Positions 22,779 through 33,399 of a stretch of DNA of 64,000 bases are shown here, in pieces. The notes beneath the pieces were generated by a model that was not told the origin of the DNA, searched no databases, and was given only the letters and a program-made list of their open reading frames with translations. Each line of letters opens with the position of its first letter. Position 1 is the stretch's first letter. This DNA is from Nigrospora sphaerica (taxonomy: Eukaryota > Ascomycota > Sordariomycetes > Amphisphaeriales > Apiosporaceae): assembly GCA_018287875.1 (NCBI GenBank), contig JAGVVL010000015.1, positions 248,001-312,000 on the forward strand, given 5' to 3'. The translations under genes and the position numbers were made by a program.

Positions 22779-24638
22779 GAGGGGGGAGACGGGGGGAGTC
22801 GGACCCCACCCCCCTTAGGCGGGAACGGAAACTTAGAAACATAATAATAGAGAATGACCAGTGCGTACTGGCCAGGCTTGCATACGGCATGGGCTTTACT
22901 GTCCGTGAACGTTCCGCATGTTGTTGCTGTTTCGCAACGATGTCATAGCTTGGCAGAAGCCCAGCGGTAGTGGAGAACCTCCCCGGACGCAGGGACCGCA
23001 CCACAGTCGTATTGCCAGCCCGTTTTCGGTACGTACCCTGGCAGTCATCCGATCGATCTTGGGTGTAGCTGAAGCTCCGTCGGATGTACTCGTTTGGAAA
23101 CATCCTGGCTTGCATCAGTGCCGGCCCAGACCGGCCCCCTGGGCCTTCGAATCCAGACGACCCGAACTGGGGCTCGTCTAGTCCGGTTCCATGGGTACAT
23201 GCAACGATTGCCGGATGTGGAAAACCCTCCAAGATAGGGTGATATCGCCAATGCGCGTCGGTATGCTGTCCTCGTCCGAGGCAAACCATGGGGTGCATCG
23301 GTATCCGCTACTGCAACGCAAGCCCACGACGGAGTGAACCTTAGGCACCTAGGCTATTTGGCGATGCTGATCCGCGGGGTGGCTCCGTTCGATGCACTGG
23401 CAGGCAAGTCTAATTGGACGGAAAGCATAGGGCAGGCGCGTCAGAACCCCCAGGAATACCGGTAGTCCCGTAGCTTCGCGGGCTGTAATTGGAACCTGTG
23501 ATAGATCTCCGGCCGACGTCCGCGAGAACTGTGGCGGCTGGGACGTTGATGGAATGCCACGGTAAGCTGTGACGGGCGGGCCCAAGTTGGATTGTCAGAA
23601 CCTCCCCGCCAGCTCTCGTCCGACTGCCTCGACGCGGCCCTGGTCGGCTGCTGGTATCCTTCGCGTCTGATCCACTCCGCATCGTCATTCCCATGGCTGC
23701 TTCCATCCGCGACATACACGGGCCTGTTGCTTCCGCGTCAAGGCCGGCCAAGGAAAAGGGGTCATCGGGTGGGAAAGGCAAAATGTTGAAGGCCACTCGG
23801 GTTACGTCGGCTGGCCGCGTGCATTTGTCTGCTTATAAAGGTACTGGGGAACTTTGCTACTGGACGGTTAGCTTGTTATGGGGCGTATCTCGCATCTGCG
23901 CCAATGAAACAGGCTTCAAACCTCCAAGAGGCTGTCGGCAATACCCCCCTACCACGTGGGCACCCCAGATACCCGTTCCCAGTGCCAGCGAATTGGCGTG
24001 GGACAGCATGGCTGCTTCTCGATGTTGGGATCCCCGCCACGGCAGCGTTTGTGCGACTTGTGCAGAGGTATGCAGCACGCAACTGCACAGAATGGGAGTT
24101 GGGATCCGAGTTTGCGTATGCGTGTGTATGTGTATGTGTGTGTATGTGTATGTGTGTGTATGTGTATGTGTGTGTATGTGTATGTGTGTGTGCGTCTCTG
24201 TGACTTGCCTCATTGGGAAGTAGCAGATGTAGGATGGAGGGGCCATACAGCAATAGACCCGCGCGGTCCGGGCCGAGCTGATCAAGGGAACCCAAGGACG
24301 CCACACCTTCGGCTCCCGCGTGCGGCAAACCCCCATAGAGCGGAGGCTTGGATGAGACACAGTGGCATCGCGGGGAAGAAAGACACAAATAGAAAGGCAG
24401 GGGTGGAAACACCCTCTCAAGGAATGGCGGTCACGTGGAAAGATGCGGGAAGTCGTATTTACTACTATGCATCGTCATTCATGATCATCTATTACAACAT
24501 AAAAGTAGGGGGAATCTATGTAAATCAAAATAATCGTGGTGCCGGGAGTCATCCAGCAATCCCTGACGCACGTCAGCCGCAAGGGGACGTAAACCCTGTC
24601 AGCATGCGTCGGGAGCGGGTTTCTTTTTCGTCTTCTCT
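22779..24638. other. Intergenic region between convergent transporter genes
   Basis: No gene is recognised. The stretch has moderate GC and includes the TG-rich minisatellite at 24121-24192. Open frames over that minisatellite are repeat artefacts. Confidence 0.5.
24121..24192. repeat. TG-rich minisatellite, 16-bp unit repeated about four times
   Basis: A unit of TGTGTATGTGTATGTG repeats head to tail about four and a half times, with almost no mismatches, bounded by TGCG-containing variants. The strand is pure purine/pyrimidine alternation and could adopt Z-DNA. Confidence 0.85.
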
Positions 24639-26534
24639 CTAGGGGGCGCCCGCGTTGCTGTGGGCGCGCGACCGCGTTCTCTTGACGGTGAACTGCTCCT
24701 CGTTGGTGTTGACGCGGTCGATGTCGTAGGGACTGCCCTCGTACATGGTGGGGTGATGGGGGCCGCGGGGGCGGCTCGTCGTGCTCGAGGCGCGCGACGG
24801 CGTGCGCGTCGCCGGCCGCGAGCCCGTCCGGATGGCGGCGTACTCCGGCGTGTCGTCCTCGTCGCCCGCCGCCGACGGCGTCAGCGTGTGCTCCGAGCCG
24901 GGGCCGCCGCCCACAACGCCGTCACCGTCGAAGGGTGCGGCGGCCTCCTTCTCCTCCTCCGCGCGTTTTAACCGCCGCATGAAGGCGAGGGACTCGGCCG
25001 CGAAGTGGCACTTGGACCGCACGCGCTCGCCGTACTTGTAAAAGAGGAAGGGGAAGGGCACACAGGCCAGGGCCAGGAAGGCCGGGATGGACGAGGCCCA
25101 GTGGATACCCAGGTCGGCGTACATGTAGCTCGTGAAGAGCGGGAAGGCGGCGCCAAACAGCGACCGCAGCACCGAATTGGCGGCCAGCACCGAGGCGGCG
25201 AAGATGGTGTAGGCGTCGATGAGATAGTTCATGATGCTCAGGAACACGAGCACCATGCCGAAGCCAAAGGGCACGCCCGCCGCGATGCTCGCCATCCAGT
25301 GGATCGATGGGGAGTTGGTCCAGGCGAACCAGAACAGGCCGATGGGCAGCGCGACGGAGCCCACAAGGGCCGGCGGGAGGCGGGCCTCGGGGGGCGCGAA
25401 GCCGTCGTGCTCCTCCTCGAGCCGGACGTACCGTTTATTATCCCTGATGTTGTACATGACGGCGAAGATCATGCCCACCATGATGCCCAGGAAGGCGAGG
25501 CCGCTGATGCCTGTGCTCCAGCCGCGCTCGACGCGGTAGACGATGGGGAAAGCGCCGAAGAGCATGTAGAGCGTGCCGTAGATGATGGCCATGTAGATGG
25601 ACAGCAGCAGCACGATGGGCTCGCGGAACAGCAGGATCCAGGGCCGCGACATGGCCGTCTTCATCGACTGGCCCAGCGTGACGCGCCCGCGTTCGTGGTC
25701 GAGCTGGGGCACGTACACCTTGCCCGTCATTTTGGCGAGCTTGGCGGCGCGCTTGCGCAGCAGGACGGGCGCGTACGTCTCGGGCACGAGGAGCCCGCCG
25801 AGGATCCAGAACAGACCCGAGAAGGCAGCGAGGAAGCCCATGACCCAGCGCCAGCCGGCGGCCTCGCCGAGGAAGCCGCCGATGATGGGGCCCAGGACGG
25901 GGCCCAGGAACGGCGCCGCGGCGAAGAGACTCATGGCGAGGCCGCGCTGGGCAGCCGGGAACATGTCGGCGATGACGCCGCCGGCGTTGGTGAGCGGCGA
26001 CGAGCCGATGGCGCCGGCGAAGAAACGGAGGATGAGGAGGGTGGCGACGCTGTTGGCGCCGGCCGTGCCGGCGTTGAAGGCCGTGAGGCCGGCATAGGTG
26101 GCGATGAAAAGTAGCTGGCGGCCAAAGACCTCACTGAGGGGGGCCCATAGGAGGGGACCGACGGCGAAGCCCAGGACGAACAGTGAGACGCCCAGCGTGG
26201 CCACCTCCTGGCCGATGTTGAACTCCATCATGATGGATTGGATGCCGCCCGAGTAGGCCGAGGAGACGAGGGCGACGGCGAGGGTCGCCAGGGCGACGAG
26301 CAAGGTGATGAACCACTTGGTAGCCTGGCTGAAGTTGAAGGGGTTTCGCGGGTCGTCCGGTATCCATTGGATCAGGTAGGGGTCCTCTTCGGTGCCGGAG
26401 CCGGGGTAGGGGTGGTCGCGCACGGCGTCGGTGACACCGGCCTGGTCAAAGACAATGCGCCAATAGGGGATTTTCTGGACCGAGGGGGCCTCGGCCATGG
26501 CGGGCGCCTTGCCCTCGGCTTCTTTTTCCGCCAT
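24639..26534 (-). CDS. MFS multidrug/polyamine-type transporter (DHA1 family)
   Basis: A single exon of 631 residues. The N-terminal cytosolic tail ends in IQWIPDDPRNPFNFS, the DPxNP signature of fungal DHA1 transporters. Twelve hydrophobic segments follow; the loop between helices 2 and 3 has PLSEVFGRQ (MFS motif A) and helix 5 has the antiporter-type GPVLGPIIGGFLGEAAGWRW (motif C region). Family members export drugs, polyamines or toxins with proton antiport at the plasma membrane. The C-terminal tail of about 110 residues is long, Ser/Thr/Arg-rich and probably disordered, a likely phosphorylation platform. An internal Met at codon 13 could also start the protein. Confidence 0.88.
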   Translation of the reverse strand: MAEKEAEGKAPAMAEAPSVQKIPYWRIVFDQAGVTDAVRDHPYPGSGTEEDPYLIQWIPDDPRNPFNFSQATKWFITLLVALATLAVALVSSAYSGGIQSIMMEFNIGQEVATLGVSLFVLGFAVGPLLWAPLSEVFGRQLLFIATYAGLTAFNAGTAGANSVATLLILRFFAGAIGSSPLTNAGGVIADMFPAAQRGLAMSLFAAAPFLGPVLGPIIGGFLGEAAGWRWVMGFLAAFSGLFWILGGLLVPETYAPVLLRKRAAKLAKMTGKVYVPQLDHERGRVTLGQSMKTAMSRPWILLFREPIVLLLSIYMAIIYGTLYMLFGAFPIVYRVERGWSTGISGLAFLGIMVGMIFAVMYNIRDNKRYVRLEEEHDGFAPPEARLPPALVGSVALPIGLFWFAWTNSPSIHWMASIAAGVPFGFGMVLVFLSIMNYLIDAYTIFAASVLAANSVLRSLFGAAFPLFTSYMYADLGIHWASSIPAFLALACVPFPFLFYKYGERVRSKCHFAAESLAFMRRLKRAEEEKEAAAPFDGDGVVGGGPGSEHTLTPSAAGDEDDTPEYAAIRTGSRPATRTPSRASSTTSRPRGPHHPTMYEGSPYDIDRVNTNEEQFTVKRTRSRAHSNAGAP

Positions 26535-29500
26535 GCGACGGCGGCGGCTGAGCGACTAGGTGGCGTCCAAGGGAGGCTCTCAACTACTAAACCCCCCCTA
26601 TTTGCGAAACACGGAGTAAACGTCTATGTAAGCCAGTCGGGTAGCTGGTGAGGCCAGTGCTGTTTGTTACTCGGCGCGTCGAAACACTATGCTGCCGAAC
26701 CAACGAGAGCGCGGATAAACGGTCGGTCCCAAGAAGTGTGGATGGCCCGGTGGGGAAAAGGCGTTGGGTTGGCGTCGGAGTGCGGAGTGATGGCGGGCGC
26801 TGGCGGTTGACTGGTACCGGCGAGGCGAATAGAGAGGGGAAACCAAGTGGTCTGGGCCGGGCCGGGGGACGCAGTGTCTGAAATAGTCGGGAGGTATGGG
26901 CGAGGATGATGGCGGACGGGGCGGGATGGAGACTGGGTAATGGGGAACGAGCTCAGGAAAGTGGGCGGGCAGTGGGCCGAATCCGAAGTGGGAAAGAAAA
27001 GTCGAGGTGGACTTGGGCTAGCCAACTTCCATGGCGTGCCGGAGGGAGTGGGCGGCGTTAAGGCGTCCATTGCGCGAAGGCGCGAGACGCTCCGTGGCTC
27101 GCCGCTCATTGCCCGTGTAGATGCGCCAGCCATCCGGCGCCGGCTGACACACCCCTTCCCGCTGATAGACAACGTCATCGGCAGGCAGCTGTTGAGGGAT
27201 CCAGTTGGGGAAGCTGCACAACGCTAGCTACTCTACCGCTAGAGATACATCGCTGGCGGTTTTTTTTGGCAAGGAGAGGCCGGCGGGCGGCGTTGCAGTT
27301 GGCCAGGGGCGGGGGGCCAGCACCAAAAAGTTGCCGAGGATCCCAGGAACTTGCAGCCCTCACACCTGCAGGTATGACCATGTCTGATGCGCCAGAACGG
27401 TTTCGACGACCAAGCATCGGCCTGTCCTTGTTGGAAATAAGTGATGACCGACATGCGCCCGCCTTACCGTCCTCTGGACGCGATGACTCGCGAATCCACT
27501 ACCAGGCGAAACGGATGAGATCTATTCCCCCTTTGGATCGCGGTCTGTACCCAAATTCAGTTGAAGTCTCCGGCGCCCCGGTTCGCGCTAGAAAGGGTCG
27601 TGGCACAACGAGCTTGCCCGAAGCCGCTAGTGGAAACTTCTCTGCAGTGGATCCATGACCACATGTATCCGGAAGGTTGCTCAATGGGGGAGAGGGGGCA
27701 CAACATCAGCTTGATATCGTATCGTACTCTATCGGCCACACCGTTCGCAGTCCGAAAAGGTACCGCGTGGCATTGCCAGCAACGGTCCGGAATACGGTCG
27801 GTCGAACTGAGACGGCTGTATATGCGGTGGACTATGCAAAAGCCGCCTCCATCCACTGATGCGGGTTTGCGGGTGGTGGCTTTGTCCGGACATAGGTAGC
27901 TTTCTAAAGTCCGTCCGTCGCCTCTGACGCAGCCGCAACCAGCCGCAGCCGAGCGTTAGGCGGGCCCTCTACCTGTACTTCCGTATCCATGGTGGCCTAT
28001 AGGGACCGGGCAGTACCTTGTCCGTGATGACACCCCCCCTCACGAGTCGTGATGACAGATCCATTCCACCCTTTTCTCCCCCGTCAGCTTGACTCGTGCG
28101 ACGACCATGATGACCCCTGGCTTTAGTAACGCTATTCCTAGGCGAAAAAAGGAACCCCGTTCTTTCCTCAGCACCGGGTGCGTAGGGCGGGTGGCTTTTC
28201 CAGCGCTCCCTAAGCACGACCGAACCCACGATCCCGACCGTGTGCAGAGTGTGCGTGCGTGACGCGTGTCTTTTTCAGGGTTGCGGCTCCGACCGGATTA
28301 GGAAATCGAATTATTGTCAGCCAAGGATTCGGGAATTAAACTGTTGTCGGGCAACGTCCAACCTCGTGTCGACGCCAGACCCTGATCGACCTTTTCCGCG
28401 AGAGGCCTTTTTACCTGCCCTGCCACCGAGTATCAACACACAAGGATCCCTTCGCTGAAAAACCATGTGGCGGTTGAAGTTAGCTAGAGTCGCTCGCCCA
28501 CCCATTCACACACCAGTACACCAGTACACTGTAACACCAATGCGCCCTCGGACTCGGTTCCGAAACGCTGTAGGCCCCTCACTAAACCGTCAGGCCGTAA
28601 AAGGTTTATTTACCGTGTGGGGCTCCGCTGTGTCATACAGGATTCCATTCCATTCATGGGACTTCTCGATCCGCTTACCGGAGTTCCCTGTATTACTGGG
28701 TACGTGGTAGTAAGCCGGTGCGGAGCCCTCCCAAACGCCGACGGACTTTTTCCTCCTCTGAACTCCCTTCCCATTTATGCGATCCGCCCGTCCCGCGCGC
28801 TGGATTCAAATTGACGGCGGACCGTGGTCGTCGACGGATCCATCCTGCTTTCCTCAAGGAGCCCACCCCTTCCCTGGCCTTATCCCCATTAGCCCCGCCT
28901 GTCAGGCCGGACAAGCGCATCGTCACGACTCCGGTGCCGAGAGAGATATATATCCCCAGCGTTGGCCCGCCACCAAACACTGCGGCAGACGGCCGGCCGG
29001 ATACCAGCCGGGGAACGCCGCGATGCTCAAAACTGACCGTCGGCTACTGGGCGTGGGGGCTAAGACAATGGAGGTGGAGGCCGGTGGATGGGCACGAGCG
29101 AAGTGAACGACGGGATGGACGTCTCCCGGGACGGGAGGAGAGCGAGTAAATGAGAGTCTACATTCGGGCGCCTGGTGCAGGAGGCAGCATGGCCGCTCTG
29201 TTCCCTTGATGTCACGCTGCTGATGATGGCGTGGTGAATGGCAAGTAGACAGGGCCCAGTTATGTTGAGGATCCGGCCACCACGGCGGCCAAGGTGGAGG
29301 TCTAGAAAATGTTTGTCTGCCAAGCAATTCAGCGAGCAGATCAGTTGGAGGACCCGCGTACATGACTAGAGGGCAGTGGTGATTCACGTTGTGCCTTCAC
29401 GTCGATCCCTGAAGACTCGCCACGCCTGCAGCACGTGCCAATCGCCGTGCCCCTGGTAATGATGAACAAGACCTCGATTGCATTACGCCATTTACAGGCC

Positions 29501-29646
29501 AAAACTCGTGTAAAGCTGGGCACTCGATGGCTTCCCTCTAGATATCTATGGTCCATGCCAAGCCGAGGCCCAACGCCTTCCTGGCTCGCAGTCCACCGCA
29601 CCGCCCACAACAATGGAGCCCATGCGGGCCATCCCAGCCTCGCCCC
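26535..29646. other. Intergenic region, no gene recognised
   Basis: About 3.1 kb between the MFS gene (divergent side) and the 3' end of the UBX gene. Open frames are short and non-conserved in appearance; no RNA gene is seen. Confidence 0.5.
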
Positions 29647-31032
29647 TTAAGTGCTCCGTTTGACCACGGCCGTGCCGCCCTTCTTGAATTCGGGCACGTC
29701 TCCGAGCACCAACGATTTGTCGGTGTGGTCCTTGTTGGGGAACGTGGTGCTGAGAACCCAGCCGCTGGGGAGGTTGGTGGAAGAACGCGTGATGAAGTCG
29801 TAGACGTCGCCAATGGTATGGGTAGTGTTGAACCGGGCGGGCAACCGCGTCCCGTCGAGCATCTGGATGCGAATCATGACGACGGGCTGTGAGCTGTCGA
29901 CTTCTGTCGTGGCAGCCGAAGCCGGGGCCGCAGCCGAAGAGGCCGAGGCGGCAGGTGCACCCGCGGCAGGCTGTGCCGAGACGGCCGCATCGATTGAGGC
30001 ACCGCCGTCTCCGGGTACAGGGCTGCCTAGTCGCCGGCCCTCGCCCGAAAAGGGTCGGTAGACCTTGGGCAGCTGATGAAAGTCCTCGTCGTGTTGCTGC
30101 AGCTTCACGTCGAGCGGTTCGTCGTACCTGACGTTCATCAGGTGCACAGGGGCCCGGCCGTTCTGGATCAGACGCAGGTCGTCGGCGTTCGCCGGATCGT
30201 CATATCGTCGCAGCGGGCCGTCGTCGATGCTGAAGCCGTCGTGCCACAGGTGCAGGGTCCGTTCCTGGACGGGGCCGCTGGGTTGTGCTTGGCCGCCGCG
30301 GGGGGTACTGCCGGGGTGGGCGGGAATCGCTTGGCTCTCGACGCCCTCGCCGCCCAGCGTCTGGGCGGGACCGCGGAATGCCGACGAGGGGGCCGAAGGG
30401 CCGGCGGGCGATGCGGCTTCGGGCCGCTGCTGTTGGTTCCTGGGGCACACCAGTTAGTGGAAGCCGGAGGGCCGCGATCGGCACGCGGGAGAAGCTACGC
30501 ACGATTTAGCCTGGTTGACGAGGTCTTGGGCGATGCTCCGAGGATCGGATCCGCCGCGGCGGCTGGGGTCCTGGACGGCCAAGCCGCTCTTCTCGCCGCC
30601 GGCAAACAGGTCGCGCGGGCGCCGAGGGTCGTCATCGTCATCGTCTTCGCTGTCGTCGTCGTCGTCGTCGGCGCCGGCGCCCAGCGAGCTCAAGGTGGCC
30701 ACGCCCTTCTTCTTAGGAGCGGCCTTCTTCCGCGATGACGACGCGCTGCCACCGTGGGCGGCCTGGGGCGCCGGGCGTCCGTCGAGGGTGCGTGGGCCAG
30801 AGTAGCCAGCGGGCGCGGCGGGAGCGGCGGACGAGGAAGCGGAAGCGCTGGCGGCCGGGGCTTGGGCTGCGTCGTCGTCGGCCTCGTCCATGTCGGCCAT
30901 CATCGAGGCGGCGGCGGCGTCGAGGTCCCAGTTGTTGGCCGATAGGTACTGGGTGGCCTGCTCGGGGGTGGCGTTGGGCACGAACTCCATGAGCTGCATG
31001 GTCAGTGCGTCGTGGTCCACGTTTCCGGCCAT
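29647..31032 (-). CDS. UBX-domain protein of the p47/Shp1 type, Cdc48 cofactor
   Basis: Exons 31032-30503 and 30439-29647 join across a 63-nt intron to give 440 residues. Domain order is the p47/Shp1 order: a UBA-like domain (residues 1-45, MQLMEFVPNATPEQATQYL), an acidic disordered linker with a nearly pure Asp run, a SEP domain (about 238-315, starting TLHLWHDGFSIDDGPLRRY) and a C-terminal UBX domain (about 355-438, starting VVMIRIQMLDGTRLPARF). The UBX loop has FPNKDH, close to the FPNKxL form of p47. The protein recruits the Cdc48/p97 ATPase to ubiquitylated substrates, membrane fusion and autophagy. It is divergent from the Mim1 gene. Confidence 0.92.
30440..30502 (-). other. Intron of the UBX protein gene
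   Basis: A 63-nt intron with GTGCGT donor, CACTAAC branch site and CCCAG acceptor, phase 2, restoring a Ser codon between the linker halves. Confidence 0.78.
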
Positions 31033-32129
31033 GGTGACGACGGAGGTGAAGGGAATGCGATGTCGTGAGATGGAGCTCGAGTGGGTGAGAGAAGATGAGC
31101 GTCTGCCGGTTAAAAGAGGTCGCGAATGAGTTGATGTTGTTTGCGTGGAAGGAGGGTGGGGGTGTGCAGGCACGTAATGGCGTCAGCAAGTACCTACTAG
31201 TTAGTGGTGGATGGTAGGCAAGAAGAAGGAACCGAGCACCTGCAAGATCCGGTGAGCGCCCCTGTCTCTATACATGTACATGATCTATGAATGTTCCGCC
31301 TGCACTTACAGCTTCTACTGCTTTAGGATTCATCTAGCAAAAATCCATTGTACGCAATGTTAAAATCGCAGGCACGTCCTATTCAGTCGTCGAATGGTTT
31401 GCCACGGGTAGAAATCCCAGTTCCTCCTGAATATGTCGTTGTGAAGCGACCTTGGACTTGGACCTGCACAGATTTCCCGGAGACCTTACTCACCGGCCGC
31501 AAGAGTCATTACTTGTCAGGCAAGTAACTTATAACGCCACCATTCAGAGTAATGTTCTGGAGATATCCATAGCCTTGGTGACCCAAGTTATTCATACACA
31601 TCTATCCCTTCCATCCTTTTCCCAATTTGGAGACAGGCATTTGGTATGTACTTACAACCTGTAGGCGGTAGGGTAAGCTTCCCATCTGAGCTCCAAGCTC
31701 CCCCTGCGGAAAGGGCTGCGCCTTGGCTGTCTCCCCGCAGTGGGTCCTGCCGCTCTCCAGTGCTTTCCAGCCGCCTGAGCGTGTACATCGAAGAATGGAA
31801 TGGGGGTAACGGTTACCAGCCCCGCCTGTACATCCAGCGCCGTCACCACGGATCATCCGAGCCACCGACGTCCCGTCATCGTCAACAGATCGCCCGGTAT
31901 TGTCGTCTCCCGTCGCTCGTGCCCGCATCGGCCCCTGCCCGCACCGGCCCCCATCCTCAGCAGCTCAGCACACCGGATCTCGCCGAATTAGCATTGCGTC
32001 CCATCGCATTGCATCCTTCGCAGCCGTGGATCACGTCTCTTCGCGCGCTTCGAGAAGGGCCCTAGTGCCGCCACCCGCCGCCCAGCATCGATCCAGCATT
32101 GCGTCCACGTCCACACCACCACCGCCGCC
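31033..32129. other. Divergent promoter region between the UBX and Mim1 genes
   Basis: About 1.1 kb with an AT-richer centre near 31260-31640. No open frame or RNA is recognised. Both start codons face outward from this stretch. Confidence 0.5.
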
Positions 32130-32576
32130 ATGTCCCACTCCGACCCCTCGTCGCACCTCGCCGAGTCCGGCCTAACGATGCACTCGGACAGCGAGCAGTA
32201 CGCTTCGGCCTCCCCGGAGGAGGGCTCCACGTCGTCGTCGCCCGTCATCCTCTACAAGCCCCCGTCCATCTGGGGGCTGCTGCGTGGCACCGCCATCAAC
32301 CTGGTGCTGCCCTTCATCAACGGCATGATGCTGGGCTTTGGCGAGCTGTTCGCGCACGAGGCTGCCTTCCGGCTCGGCTGGGGAGGCACAAAGGTACACC
32401 GGCCGCCCAAGTCCTGGCTGCCCGGCTGGGTGCCTGCCATGAGCACCGCTAACTGCTCTGCTCAGGTCTTCCCCGTATCGAGGAGAAAGGTGCACCCGAT
32501 CGGGCCCGGCCTCGAGATCCGCGAAAAACCGACGAGACCCACTACGGGCTTGAGCGACCTCACCAGCTTGGAGTAG
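32130..32576 (+). CDS. MIM1: Mitochondrial outer-membrane import component Mim1/Tom13
   Basis: Exons 32130-32393 and 32466-32576 join across a 72-nt intron (GTACAC, GCTAACTG, CAG) to give 124 residues. After a Ser-rich hydrophilic N-terminus there is a single transmembrane segment at about residues 53-71 with a GxxxG dimer motif (Gly65, Gly69), then FGELFAHEAAFRLGWGGTK, the strongly conserved Mim1/Tom13 signature. Exon 2 continues with VFPVSRRKVHPIGPG. Mim1 forms the MIM complex, which inserts helical proteins into the outer membrane and assists TOM assembly. Size and motif are diagnostic. It is 823 bp upstream of the Oxa1 gene on the same strand. Confidence 0.9.
   Translation: MSHSDPSSHLAESGLTMHSDSEQYASASPEEGSTSSSPVILYKPPSIWGLLRGTAINLVLPFINGMMLGFGELFAHEAAFRLGWGGTKVHRPPKSWLPGWVPAMSTANCSAQVFPVSRRKVHPIGPGLEIREKPTRPTTGLSDLTSLE
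32394..32465 (+). other. Intron of the Mim1 gene
   Basis: A 72-nt phase-0 intron with GTACAC donor, GCTAACTG branch site and CTCAG acceptor. Reading through it would replace the conserved Val-Phe-Pro continuation. Confidence 0.82.
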
Positions 32577-33399
32577 GCGAGACCGCGGTGGCGAATGCCT
32601 TGCCCACAGCTGCCCAGCCCGAGCACGATACCGGCCTTACTAAAGCGGCAGTCGGCTACGAGGCCCCGGGGATTGCCGGCGCCTGCGCCCATGCCAGGAT
32701 ACGCACGCCTATGTGTGTAGATCTGACAGTGGCTATTGGAATTTGTTACGCGGGGGTGGATTCGCCTACCCCAATGTAACGCCTCGCAGGTCGGGCGTGC
32801 GGCCGAGAGCTTTGATACCGGCAAAGGCAAAATCCCGTCGGGACAAGGGACAAGCTTCGGTGCGTGTTGTGAGTAGCCGAGGCTGTCGAGGGAAGGCCGC
32901 TGGGCTGCAAAGAGCCTGGCCGCTCGGACAACAGCCGCGGATACCAAGGGATTCGCCGTGGAGTTTGCCCGCAACATGTTCCCGGATGCAATGCGTAGAT
33001 AGTGTATAAACCCGTTCTGTTTGGTGGACTGACTGTATGTGCCTATCTTCGTGATGAAGCCCACGGGTCCTCGACGATATTCTAGGGTGCGTGCTGGACT
33101 AGCTACTACATCATGTACACGAGAAGCGTTGGGAGTGGGAGAACTGAGAGCAGCCGGAAAGCGTGTCAGAGCGCCCCTCCCCCACTTTTCACCGCCCGCG
33201 TGTCGGGCCGTCGCATCCAAAAATTTCCTGGGATTTGCTTCCCAATCGGCCACGCGTGTGTGTGGTAGAGCAGCCGCCCCGAGGAGCCATCTCACCAATT
33301 CCGTCGCGCCGTTTCTCCGCTCCCCCCGACGACGCGAAGACGTGAAGCCATCGGTTCCCGCCCCGTCGTTTCGCCCTCCCACGGTAGCGCCTGGTCGCC
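32577..33399. other. Intergenic spacer between Mim1 and Oxa1 genes
   Basis: About 820 bp holding the 3' end of Mim1 and the promoter of the Oxa1 gene. No gene or RNA is recognised. Confidence 0.5.

Noticed and set aside
23857..24420. Open frames with His-Thr repeats over the TG minisatellite
   Set aside because: The frames exist only because the 16-bp repeat has no stop codons; flanking sequence is not protein-like.
25005..26114. 369-codon open frame opposite the MFS gene
   Set aside because: Shadow of the transporter; high Gly/Asp/Arg/His content is typical of antisense reading of a GC-rich gene.
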